Positions 16,424-24,355 of a DNA stretch of 64,000 nt are shown piece after piece (positions within the stretch are counted from its first letter, which is position 1; every line of letters starts with the position of its first letter). Below the pieces are notes generated by a model, which had not been told where the DNA came from, searched no databases, and saw only the letters and a program-made list of their open reading frames with translations. Both the position numbers and the translations under genes were made by a program. The stretch lies in NCBI RefSeq assembly GCF_030268885.1, contig NZ_BSSA01000004.1:276706-340705 (forward strand). The letters are read 5' to 3'. This DNA comes from Kitasatospora phosalacinea (GTDB taxonomy: Bacteria; Actinomycetota; Actinomycetes; Streptomycetales; Streptomycetaceae).

Positions 16424-17029
16424 ATGGCGATCGTCAAGTCCACGATTCAGCAACAGGTCACCGACGCGATCGCCGCGATCGAGCCCAACGACCGTCCGGT
16501 CGCCATCATCCAGACCATCACGGGCCCGAGCCCCTGGCTGACCAACGGCGTGCTCGGCCTCATCGGCCAGCTGATGGTCAAGTACTACTTCGTCACGCTG
16601 ACCCACCGGGTGGTCGTCATCCACCGCACCTCCCGGATCAGCAACCGCCCGCAGGAAGTCCTGTACGTGATCCCGCTGGAGCAGGCCCGCGCCTCGATCA
16701 GCGACGTGCGGCGCAACACCCTGTGGAGCTCGCTGCGCTTCCAGCTCCCGAACGAGCCGAAGCCGACCCGGATGAACATCCACCGCATCTGGCGCGCCGA
16801 GATGGACGCCTTCGTCGGCGGCCTGCTCGGCGGCGCCCCGGGCGTCCCCGGCCAGTACCCGCAGGTCCAGGCCCCCGTTCCCGGCCAGTACCCGGCCGCC
16901 CCGCCCGCGGCCCCGTACCCGCCGCAGCAGCCCGCCGGCCAGTACCCGCCGGCCCCGGGCCAGTACCCGCAGGCCCCGCCGGCCCCGGGCCAGTACCCGG
17001 CGCCGGGGGCCAACCCGTACCAGGGCTGA
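16424..17029 (+). CDS. PH-like domain protein with C-terminal PGQYP repeats
   Basis: 201 residues. Residues 1-135 resemble a bacterial pleckstrin-homology-like beta domain: YYFVTLTHRVVVIHRTSRI, a block of strands, then VLYVIPLEQARASISDV; there is no signal peptide or clear membrane helix. Residues about 140-201 are low-complexity Pro/Gln/Tyr/Ala with repeated GQYP units (seven visible), a tail type common in actinobacterial proteins thought to bind or cluster at membranes. ATG start with GGAGC upstream. Its neighbours give no functional hint. Conserved protein of unknown function. Confidence 0.75.
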   Translation: MAIVKSTIQQQVTDAIAAIEPNDRPVAIIQTITGPSPWLTNGVLGLIGQLMVKYYFVTLTHRVVVIHRTSRISNRPQEVLYVIPLEQARASISDVRRNTLWSSLRFQLPNEPKPTRMNIHRIWRAEMDAFVGGLLGGAPGVPGQYPQVQAPVPGQYPAAPPAAPYPPQQPAGQYPPAPGQYPQAPPAPGQYPAPGANPYQG

Positions 17030-17035
17030 GCGTTC

Positions 17036-17090
17036 CGCCGGAGCGCCCGTCCGGCCGCCGAGCAGTGGCGGTCGGACGGGCGCTCCGGCG
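17036..17090. terminator. Bidirectional terminator
   Basis: 24-bp arms (CGCCGGAGCGCCCGTCCGG followed by CCGCC, and the complement) with one G-U-compatible mismatch and a 7-nt loop, between convergent stops at 17029 and 17119. Confidence 0.8.
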
Positions 17091-17118
17091 TTCCCGGGGC
17101 CCGCGGGGGCCGGGCGGT

Positions 17119-17691
17119 TCAGCCGAGGTGGGTGCGGGCCCAGTCAGCGAGCAGCCGGGCGCAGTCGTCGACGGACTCCTGCCAACTGCGCAGCGCGCCC
17201 TCGCCGGCCTCGTCGCTGACGTGCTTGACCAGCCGGACGGGGAGCTGGGCGCGGCGGGCGACGGTGGCGATCGCGTAGCCCTCCATGTCGACCAGGTCGG
17301 CGGTGCGGGCCAGCAGTTCGCGATCGGCGTCGGCGGAGACGAAGCGGTCGCCGGTGGCGAGCACCGGACCGGTCGGGCCGAGGTCGATCGGGCCGTCCAT
17401 CGGGCGGCCGGTGAGCCGTTCGAGCAGCGCGACGTCGAGGTCGTGCTGGAGCACCCGGCCGATCTCGTGGGTGCCGCCGAGACCGGGCCGCAGCGCACCC
17501 GCGGTCCCCAGGTTGACGATCCCGGCGGGCCGTACGCCCCCCGCCAGCACGGCGGCCAGCGCGGCCGCCGCGTTCAGCTTGCCCATGCCGGTGAGCAGCA
17601 CCGGCAGGCCGCCGTCGAAGTGCGCGGCCTCCTCGGGCAGGGCGACGACGAGCAGCGGGCGGTCGGGGGCGACGGTTCCGGTCAGACGCAT
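17119..17691 (-). CDS. Nucleoside phosphorylase-like protein (MTA/SAH nucleosidase family, short)
   Basis: 190 residues, shorter than typical MTA/SAH nucleosidases (about 230). Family segments are visible: LLVVALPEEAAHF, VLLTGMGKLNAA, NLGTAGALRPGLGGTHEIG, the substrate-binding VDMEGYAIATVA with its glutamate, and VKHVSDEAGEG near the catalytic aspartate. The ATG at 17691 is chosen because similarity starts there; open frame continues upstream into repetitive DNA. Family members cleave the glycosidic bond of adenosine-type nucleosides such as methylthioadenosine or futalosine; the substrate here is uncertain. It converges with the PH-like gene. Confidence 0.75.
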   Translation of the reverse strand: MRLTGTVAPDRPLLVVALPEEAAHFDGGLPVLLTGMGKLNAAAALAAVLAGGVRPAGIVNLGTAGALRPGLGGTHEIGRVLQHDLDVALLERLTGRPMDGPIDLGPTGPVLATGDRFVSADADRELLARTADLVDMEGYAIATVARRAQLPVRLVKHVSDEAGEGALRSWQESVDDCARLLADWARTHLG

Positions 17692-17724
17692 GCCGCCCAG
17701 CTTACGAGGCCACCGGAGGCCGCC

Positions 17725-17947
17725 CGGCGGACGGGGCGCAGCCCGGTGGGGCAGCCGGCGGACGGGGCGCAGCCCGGTGGGCCCTCGGGGCCCGGCCCGG
17801 AGGGCGGTCAGTGGACGGGGCGCAGCCCGGTGGGGCGACCGGCGGACGGAGGCACTACCTGCGGGCGGTCCGGCCCCGCCCGGGTGGCCCTCGAAGCCCG
17901 GGGCCCGGCCCGGAGGGCGGTCGGTGGACGGGGCGCGGCCGGTCGGG
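17725..17947. repeat. Direct-repeat cluster between divergent genes
   Basis: The unit ending in GGACGGGGCGCAGCCCGGTG recurs at 17729, 17760 and 17813, with a degraded copy at 17926. A second unit beginning GGGGCCCGGCCCGGAGGGCG occurs at 17787 and 17900 and runs into the first, giving two copies about 37 bp long. The spacing is irregular, which excludes a CRISPR array. This fills most of the 362-bp gap 17692-18053; only the last ~80 bp looks like ordinary promoter DNA for the GlnX-like gene. Confidence 0.8.
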
Positions 17948-18053
17948 GGCGGGTCGGTGACCGTTGGGCGAACACCCGGCCAACTCCGGCCGTTCGGCCG
18001 CCGCGGGTGGCGATACTGCCCGGAGACGTGGCCGGTGGAGCCGAGGGGGAACG

Positions 18054-19451
18054 GTGGCCGCACAGACCCAGGGGGGCGTCCGCGCGCCGTCCCCCACCCG
18101 CGCGCCGGAGCCGGTGCCGGACCCCGGCGCCGACGGGCGGCTGCCCGTCGGGCGGCCGTCCGGCCCGCTGGCGCGCCTGCGGTCGGCCTCCCGGACCCCG
18201 CCGGGGCGGCTGCGCACGGCGCTCGCGGGGCTGGTGGCACTGGCGCTGCTGTTCGGCGTCACGGCGGCCTGGCAGTCCGCGCAACGGTCCGCGGCGGCGC
18301 GGCAGTTGGCGTCCCGCAGCGAACCGCTCAGCCAGGACGCGGCCGAGATCTACCGCTCGCTGGCGGACGCCGACGCCACCGCCGCCGCGGGCTTCCTGAT
18401 GGCCTCCGCCGAGCCGCCCGAGGTCCGCAAGCGCTACCAGGACGACCTGGCGACCGCGGCCCGGCTGATCCCGCAGGCCGCCGCGCGCAGCGGTGCGTCC
18501 GCCGACGCGCAGCGGCAGTTGGCCGTACTGGGCGAGCAACTGCCGCGCTACGCGGGCCTGGTGGAGACCGCCCGGGCGATCAACCGGGAGGGCCTGCCGC
18601 TCGGCGGGGCGTACCTGCGGTACGCCTCGAACTACCTGCAGACCAGCGTGCTGCCGAACGCCCAGCGGATCGCCGACGGCGAGGCCGCCGCCCTGGACGG
18701 GGACTACGACGCGGCGGCCGCGGTGCCGTGGGCGGCGCTGGTGCTGGGCGTGCTGCTGCTGGGGGCGCTGGGCCGCCAGCAGGTGCTGCTGTTCCGGCGC
18801 ACCAACCGGGTGTTCAACCCGGGCCTGCTGACCGCCACGGCCGCGGTGCTGGCCGCGCTGGCCTGGACGGCGGTCGGCACCGTCTCGGCCGGCACCGACC
18901 TGCACCGGGCCCGCACCCAGGGCATCGACCCGCTGCGCGACCTGAACCGGGTCCGGGTGGAGGCGCTGCAGGCGCACACCGCGGAGAACCTCGACCTGGT
19001 CTCGCGCGGCGCCACCGAGGCGTTCAAGGAGCGCTGGGACGCGCTGGCGAGGACCCTGACCGCCTCCGCCCGCGACACCGGTTCGGTGGCGGGTCTGCTG
19101 GCCGCCCCGCCGGAGCGGGCCCGGCAGCAACTGGCCGACGCCCGGCGGTGGTTCGACGAGTGGCAGCAGCGGCACGCGGAGGCCGCCCGGCTGGACGCCG
19201 AGGGCAGGTACGAGGAGACGCTGAGCAAGACCCTGGCCCCGGGCCGGGACGACACCGCCGAGGCCGCGTTCAACGCCGCCGGGCAGCAGTGGGCGCAGGC
19301 CGGGCGGGCCGAGCAGGCCGCGTTCGACGCGGCCGCGGGCGGCGTCGACGGGACGCTGGCCGTCCAGGCCGCGGCGACGGCGCTGCTGGCCGCGCTGGCG
19401 GTCGGCGGGACGGTGCGCGGCCTCGGCCGCCGACTGGCCGAGTACCGGTGA
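18054..19451 (+). CDS. glnX: GlnX-like four-helix membrane protein
   Basis: 465 residues. A Pro-rich cytoplasmic N-terminus is followed by helix 1 (about 56-72), a ~150-residue helical extracytoplasmic segment, helices 2 and 3 (about 224-242 and 260-280), a second ~150-residue helical segment and helix 4 (about 434-455). This topology and position directly before a GlnH-like binding protein and a PknG-like kinase match GlnX of mycobacteria and corynebacteria, which relays ligand binding by GlnH to PknG. The GTG at 18054 follows GAGGGGGA; longer in-frame starts lack a ribosome site. First gene of a seven-gene collinear operon. The gene name rests on context and topology. Confidence 0.75.
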   Translation: MAAQTQGGVRAPSPTRAPEPVPDPGADGRLPVGRPSGPLARLRSASRTPPGRLRTALAGLVALALLFGVTAAWQSAQRSAAARQLASRSEPLSQDAAEIYRSLADADATAAAGFLMASAEPPEVRKRYQDDLATAARLIPQAAARSGASADAQRQLAVLGEQLPRYAGLVETARAINREGLPLGGAYLRYASNYLQTSVLPNAQRIADGEAAALDGDYDAAAAVPWAALVLGVLLLGALGRQQVLLFRRTNRVFNPGLLTATAAVLAALAWTAVGTVSAGTDLHRARTQGIDPLRDLNRVRVEALQAHTAENLDLVSRGATEAFKERWDALARTLTASARDTGSVAGLLAAPPERARQQLADARRWFDEWQQRHAEAARLDAEGRYEETLSKTLAPGRDDTAEAAFNAAGQQWAQAGRAEQAAFDAAAGGVDGTLAVQAAATALLAALAVGGTVRGLGRRLAEYR

Positions 19452-19465
19452 CGGGGGGACGAGGG

Positions 19466-20416
19466 ATGCGCAGGCGCAGGGCGAGGACCGGGACGCTGCT
19501 CGCGGCGGCGGCACTGCTGGCGGGCCTGCTCGGCACCGGCGGCTCGGCCGCCGGGGCGGGCGGCCCCCGCGGGGAGGCGCTCGTGCACGCCGCGGCCGCC
19601 GCACCGCGGAACGCGGTGCAGGGGGAGAACTGCGACACCGGCACGTCGCTGCCGCCCAGGCAGCAGGTCGGGGCCCGGATCCAGGAGATCCGCAAGCGCG
19701 GCTACCTGATCGTCGGCGTCGACCAGAGCGCCTACAACTGGGGCTACCGGGACTCCCAGACCGGCCGGATCGAGGGCTTCGACATCGACCTGGCGCGTGC
19801 CGTCGCCCGGTCGATCCTCGGCGACCCGGACAAGGTGCGGCTCAAGACCGTCGCCACCGCCGACCGGGTCAAGCTGCTCCAGGCGCAGCCCCAGACGGTC
19901 GACCTGATCGCCCGGGCGATGACCATCACCTGCGACCGGCTGGCGCAGATCTCCTTCTCCGCGCCGTACTTCAGGGTCTCCCAGCGGGTGGTGGCGCCGA
20001 AGGCCGCGCACGCCCGCAGCGTGGCCGAGGCGCTCGGCGGCAAGCGGGTCTGCGCGGCGCTGAACTCCTCCTCGCACAACGAGCTGAAGGCGGACCCGCA
20101 CGGCGCGGCCTCGGTCGTCACGCCCGACAACCAGCTGGACTGCCTGGTGCTGATGGAGCTCGGCGAGGCGGACGCCACCCTGTCGGACAGTTCGCTGGCC
20201 GCCGCGATGGTGGCCCAGGACCAGACCATGGAGCTGGCCGGGGAGTCCTTCCTGCCCACGTACATGGGCGTGGGGATGAACAAGAACGACACCGACCTGG
20301 TCGGCTGGGTCAACCAGGTGCTGGTCGACTGGCGCAACAGCGGTGCCTGGCAGGCCAGTTACGACAGGTGGCTGCGCCCCGGCATGGGGGATCCGGGCCC
20401 GTACCGGCCGTGGTGA
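19466..20416 (+). CDS. glnH: GlnH-like amino-acid-binding protein (SBP family 3)
   Basis: 316 residues. An N-terminal basic/hydrophobic signal (RRRRARTGTLLAAAALLAGLLG) is followed by a family-3 solute-binding domain: GYLIVGVDQSAYNWGYRD, IEGFDIDLARAVARSILG and LIARAMTITCDRL, typical of glutamate/glutamine/aspartate binders. Unlike mycobacterial GlnH, no lipobox cysteine follows the hydrophobic segment, so it looks secreted or membrane-tethered by an uncleaved signal. It starts 14 bp after the GlnX-like stop. No permease or ATPase gene is adjacent, which supports a sensory rather than transport role. Ligand is inferred from the family. Confidence 0.82.
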   Translation: MRRRRARTGTLLAAAALLAGLLGTGGSAAGAGGPRGEALVHAAAAAPRNAVQGENCDTGTSLPPRQQVGARIQEIRKRGYLIVGVDQSAYNWGYRDSQTGRIEGFDIDLARAVARSILGDPDKVRLKTVATADRVKLLQAQPQTVDLIARAMTITCDRLAQISFSAPYFRVSQRVVAPKAAHARSVAEALGGKRVCAALNSSSHNELKADPHGAASVVTPDNQLDCLVLMELGEADATLSDSSLAAAMVAQDQTMELAGESFLPTYMGVGMNKNDTDLVGWVNQVLVDWRNSGAWQASYDRWLRPGMGDPGPYRPW

Positions 20417-20628
20417 GCGCGGGGGTGCGGGGCGCGGCGGCGGCTGCGGCAGCGGTGGCGGTGGTGGCGGGCGCGGGGGTCGGCGCGCGGTTCGGGGCGG
20501 GGAATCCGGGGGACCGCCGTCCGCGCGGTGCCGGGCGTCGGGGAGACTGGCGGCCCACGGGCCGTCGCTCCGACCGCCCCAGGACCGACGCCCCGTCACC
20601 ACGACCGTGGCCGAGAGGAGGAACCGCG

Positions 20629-22005
20629 TTGGCCGGAACGACCCGCCCGGTGATGAACCGTGAGGAGGTCGACCGCGCGCTGACCCGGCTGGGAGCCGAG
20701 CGCGACGCGGTCGAGGCGGCACTGCTGGCGCTCCAGGACCACCCGGGACTGCGGCTGCTGACCGGCGCCGAACTGTCCGGACGCACCCGGGAGCGCTGGG
20801 CCGTCGCCGAGGGCGGAGTCGCCCTGCTGTGGGCGCTGTTCGACCGGTACGCGGAGGCGCTGGCCTCCGCCCGCGCGGTCCGCTCCCGGCGCGCCCGGCC
20901 CACCAACGCCGAACTCACCGAGCTCGGCGAACTGCTGACCGGCCGCTCGGTCACCGTCTCCGGCGGACGGCTCCCACACCCGTCGGGTCAGCTCCCGGCC
21001 CCGGCACGGCTGGTCGAGCAGGTCACGCTCGGCGAACTGCTGGAGCGGATGAACGGCTGGTACGCGGTGGTGGTCGAGGTGGTGAGCGCGGTCGACGCGG
21101 TCTGGTCGGCACTGCCCGCCCGGATCGACCTGCTGCTCGCCGAACTCGGCCGGGTCCGGATGCTCGCCGGGTCGGTCGGCGTCCGCCCCGGCGGGCACCC
21201 GCTGGCCGACGACCTCGACGAACTGGGCCGTCAGTTGACCGCGCTGCGGGCCCTGGTGGTGTCCGACCCGCTCGCGCTGTGGCGGCCCAGCCGGGTGCCC
21301 GCGCAGCGCGGCCGGGCCGCCGAGGGCACCGCCTGGGCCGCGCCCACCGGCGCCGTGGACACCGCCGGGTTCGACCGGATGGGACGCCGGCTCGACGACG
21401 TGCGCGTCGAGCTGGAGGGCCTGCTGCGACTGCGCGACGAGTCCCACGAGCGCCTCCAGCAGGTCGCCGACCTGCTCCAGCGCGCCGACCTGACCCTCGC
21501 CGAGGCCCGCCGGGCCCGCGGCGAGGTGCTGGCCAAGATCGCCGCCACCGAGGTGCCCGCCGTGCCCGGCCCGCCCTCCGCGCTGCGCGAGGCGATCGGC
21601 CAGGCCGTCGACTACCAGCAGACCGGCCAGTGGCACCGGCTCGGCCCGCTGCTGGACGCGCTGGAGGACGCCGCCGCCAAGGAGCTCGGCCGGGCCCGGC
21701 AGGCGCTCACCGAGGTCGCCCAGCCGCTCGCCGTCCGGGCCGAACTGCGCGGCCGGCTGGAGGCGTACAAGGCGATGGCCGCCCGGCTCGGCCTGGCCGA
21801 GGACCCCGAGGTGGTCGAGCGCTTCGAGAAGGCCCGCTGGCTGCTCTGGAGCGCCCCGTGCGACCTGCGGGCCGCCGCCGAGGCCGTCGGCCGCTTCCAG
21901 CAGGCCCTGCGCGCGCCCGAACGGCAGCCGCCGCAGCAGCAACCGGAGGTCCGGGACGGCCGACCGCCGGAACAGAGCGACCAGGGGGAGGACAGCGATG
22001 GCTGA
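20629..22005 (+). CDS. Coiled-coil protein of unknown function in the PknG operon
   Basis: 458 residues, almost wholly helical with no membrane segment or known catalytic motif. Coiled-coil-like stretches include about residues 10-30 (EEVDRALTRLGAERDAVEAA) and about 265-320 (LDDVRVELEGLLRLRDESHERL, then ADLLQRADLTLAEARRARGE). The C-terminus is Gln/Pro-rich. The TTG at 20629 is chosen because AGAGGAGG lies 7 nt upstream; the alternative ATG at 20653 has no ribosome site. Its 3' end overlaps the kinase start by eight bases, so the two are probably made in a fixed ratio. It may be an adaptor between the membrane sensor and the kinase, an inference from position only. Confidence 0.75.
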   Translation: MAGTTRPVMNREEVDRALTRLGAERDAVEAALLALQDHPGLRLLTGAELSGRTRERWAVAEGGVALLWALFDRYAEALASARAVRSRRARPTNAELTELGELLTGRSVTVSGGRLPHPSGQLPAPARLVEQVTLGELLERMNGWYAVVVEVVSAVDAVWSALPARIDLLLAELGRVRMLAGSVGVRPGGHPLADDLDELGRQLTALRALVVSDPLALWRPSRVPAQRGRAAEGTAWAAPTGAVDTAGFDRMGRRLDDVRVELEGLLRLRDESHERLQQVADLLQRADLTLAEARRARGEVLAKIAATEVPAVPGPPSALREAIGQAVDYQQTGQWHRLGPLLDALEDAAAKELGRARQALTEVAQPLAVRAELRGRLEAYKAMAARLGLAEDPEVVERFEKARWLLWSAPCDLRAAAEAVGRFQQALRAPERQPPQQQPEVRDGRPPEQSDQGEDSDG

Positions 22006-24355
22006 GGCATGCGCCCGCACGGGCTGCACCGGGGAGATCGACGCCGACGGCTACTGCGACGCGTGCGGCCTCGCCCCGGAACGCACCCCGGCGGCCGCGA
22101 CCGCCGCCCCGGCCGCACCGGCGGTCGGCGGCCCCTGCGGGCGCGGCGACTGCGACGGCACCATCGACCCGGACGGCTACTGCGACGCCTGCGGCCTCGC
22201 CGCCGCCCCCTCCGCCTCCCCCTCCGTCCCGCTGCCCGCCCCGCGGGCCTCCTCGGTCGGCTCCCGGTCGAGCCGTTCCCGTTCCGGCGGCTCGGTGTCG
22301 GTGCGCAGTTCGCGCGGCAGCACGGGCAGCGCGAGGCGCGGCAACCTGGGCGCGGGCCTGGTGGCGATCGCCCCGGTGCCGACCGCGGACCCGGCGGGGG
22401 CGGTGCTGGCGAACCCGGAGGTGCCGGAGCGCAAGCGGTTCTGCTCGCGCTGCGACCAGCCGGTGGGCCGGGAGAAGGACGGCCGTCCGGGCCGCCCGGA
22501 GGGGTTCTGCACCAAGTGCGGCGCCGCGTACTCGTTCAGCCCGAAGCTGGCGCGCGGCGACCTGGTCGGCGGCCAGTACGAGGTGATGGGCTGCCTGGCG
22601 CACGGCGGCCTGGGCTGGATCTACCTGGCGGTGGACCGCCGGGTGAACGACCGCTGGGTGGTGCTCAAGGGCCTGCTCGACACCGGGGACGAGGACGCGC
22701 TGGCGGTGGCGATCGCCGAACGGCGGTTCCTGGCCGAGGTCGACCACCCGAACATCGTCCGGATCATCAACTTCGTCGAGCACCCGGACGCCCGGACCGG
22801 CGTCGCCGACGGCTACATCGTGATGGAGTACGTCGGCGGCAAGTCGCTGAAGGACATCGCCAACGAGCGCCGCACCCCGGACGGGCGGCGCGAGCCGCTG
22901 CCGGTCGAGCAGGCGCTGGCGTACGCGCTGGCGGCGCTGCCCGCGCTGGGCTACCTGCACGCCCGCGGGCTGGTGTACTGCGACTTCAAGCTGGACAACG
23001 TGATCCAGTCGGACGACATGCTCAAGATCATCGACATGGGCGCGGTCCGGCGGCACGACGACGACGGCCCGGTCTACGGCACCGTCGGCTACCAGGCCCC
23101 GGAGATCGCCACCCTCGGCCCCTCCCCCGCCTCCGACCTGTACACGGTGGCCCGCACGCTGGCCGTGCTGACCTTCGACTTCCAGGGCTACACCGACCGC
23201 TGGCGGTACGAGCTCCCGGGCCCGGACGAGGTCGAGGTGTTCGCCCGGTACGAGTCCTTCCACCGGCTGCTGGTGCGCGCCACCGACCCGGACCCGGCCC
23301 GCCGCTTCGCCTCCGCCGAGGAGATGGCCGCGCAGCTGACCGGCGTGCTGCGCGAGGTGCTGAGCCTGCAGGACGGGCAGCCCAGGCCCGCGTCCTCCGC
23401 CCTGTTCGGACCGGAACTGCGGGTCGTCGACACCGAGTTGGCCGAACGGGCGCCGGACGCCCGGGCGGCCGCGCTGGCCCTGCCCGCCCCGCTGGCCGAC
23501 CCGGCCGACCCGCACGCGGGCCTGCTCGCCACCCTGCCCACCGGCTCCCCCGCCGAGGCGCTGGCCGCGCTCCGGGCCTCCGGCGCCGACTCGCCGGAGC
23601 TGCGGCTGCGGGCGCTGCGCACCCACCTGGAGCTCGGCGACACCGCGGCCGCCACCGCGGAGCTGGCCGCGCTGGAGGCCGAACACCCCGACGACTGGCG
23701 GGTGGTGTGGCACCGCGGCCTGACCGTGCTGGCCGCGGACCGGGCCGCGGAGGCCCGCGACTCCTTCGAGGCGCTGTACGACGCGTTCCCCGGCGAGGGC
23801 GCGCCCAAGCTGGCGCTCGCGGTCTGCGCCGAACTGCTCGGCGACACCGCGGCCGCGGCCCGGTCCTACGCCCAGGTCAACCTGGTCGACCGGTCCTTCG
23901 TCGGGGCCGCGTTCGGCCTGGCCCGGGTCCGGCTCGCGGACGGCGACCGGGACGGCGCGGTCGCCGCGCTGGAGGCCGTCCCGGAGAGCTCCGCCCACTG
24001 GACCGCCGCCCGGATCGGCGCGGTCCGCGCCCGGCTGCGCGGCCGGGCCGCCACCGAGCCGCTGGCCGCCGAACTCGCCGACAGCTCCGAGCGGCTGGCG
24101 GCGCTGACCCTGGACGCCCGGCGGCGCGAGGAGCTGACCGTCGAAGTGCTGGACTCGGCGCTGAACTGGGTCCTGGCGGGGGCCGCCGGGAAGCCCGCCA
24201 CGCTGACCGTGCTGGGACATCCCGCCGCGGAACGGGAACTGAGGCTCGCCCTGGAACACTCCTACCGGATGTTGGCCCGGTTGTCCGACCGGGCCGAGAC
24301 GAGGATCGAGTGGGTGGAACGGGCCAACCGGGCCCGCCCCAGGACATGGGTGTGA
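21998..24355 (+). CDS. pknG: PknG-like serine/threonine protein kinase
   Basis: 785 residues. The N-terminus has two near-identical cysteine motifs ending GYCDACGL (about 20-32 and 56-67). A rubredoxin-like block follows at about 148-178 (KRFCSRCDQP, FCTKCGAAYSF). The kinase domain spans about 190-450: GLGWIYLAVD glycine loop, LKGL lysine, YCDFKLDNV with catalytic Asp329 and IDMGAV with Asp346 in place of DFG. The catalytic loop lacks the HRD arginine, as in PknG, so activation-loop control is unlikely. The C-terminal ~300 residues look like TPR repeats. PknG kinases regulate 2-oxoglutarate dehydrogenase through an FHA protein in relatives. Start ATG has GGGGGAG upstream. Confidence 0.92.
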   Translation: MAEACARTGCTGEIDADGYCDACGLAPERTPAAATAAPAAPAVGGPCGRGDCDGTIDPDGYCDACGLAAAPSASPSVPLPAPRASSVGSRSSRSRSGGSVSVRSSRGSTGSARRGNLGAGLVAIAPVPTADPAGAVLANPEVPERKRFCSRCDQPVGREKDGRPGRPEGFCTKCGAAYSFSPKLARGDLVGGQYEVMGCLAHGGLGWIYLAVDRRVNDRWVVLKGLLDTGDEDALAVAIAERRFLAEVDHPNIVRIINFVEHPDARTGVADGYIVMEYVGGKSLKDIANERRTPDGRREPLPVEQALAYALAALPALGYLHARGLVYCDFKLDNVIQSDDMLKIIDMGAVRRHDDDGPVYGTVGYQAPEIATLGPSPASDLYTVARTLAVLTFDFQGYTDRWRYELPGPDEVEVFARYESFHRLLVRATDPDPARRFASAEEMAAQLTGVLREVLSLQDGQPRPASSALFGPELRVVDTELAERAPDARAAALALPAPLADPADPHAGLLATLPTGSPAEALAALRASGADSPELRLRALRTHLELGDTAAATAELAALEAEHPDDWRVVWHRGLTVLAADRAAEARDSFEALYDAFPGEGAPKLALAVCAELLGDTAAAARSYAQVNLVDRSFVGAAFGLARVRLADGDRDGAVAALEAVPESSAHWTAARIGAVRARLRGRAATEPLAAELADSSERLAALTLDARRREELTVEVLDSALNWVLAGAAGKPATLTVLGHPAAERELRLALEHSYRMLARLSDRAETRIEWVERANRARPRTWV

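Noticed and set aside
17725..17947. CRISPR-like array
   Set aside because: Repeats are few, unequal and unevenly spaced, spacers are not unique sequences of constant length, and no cas genes are present.
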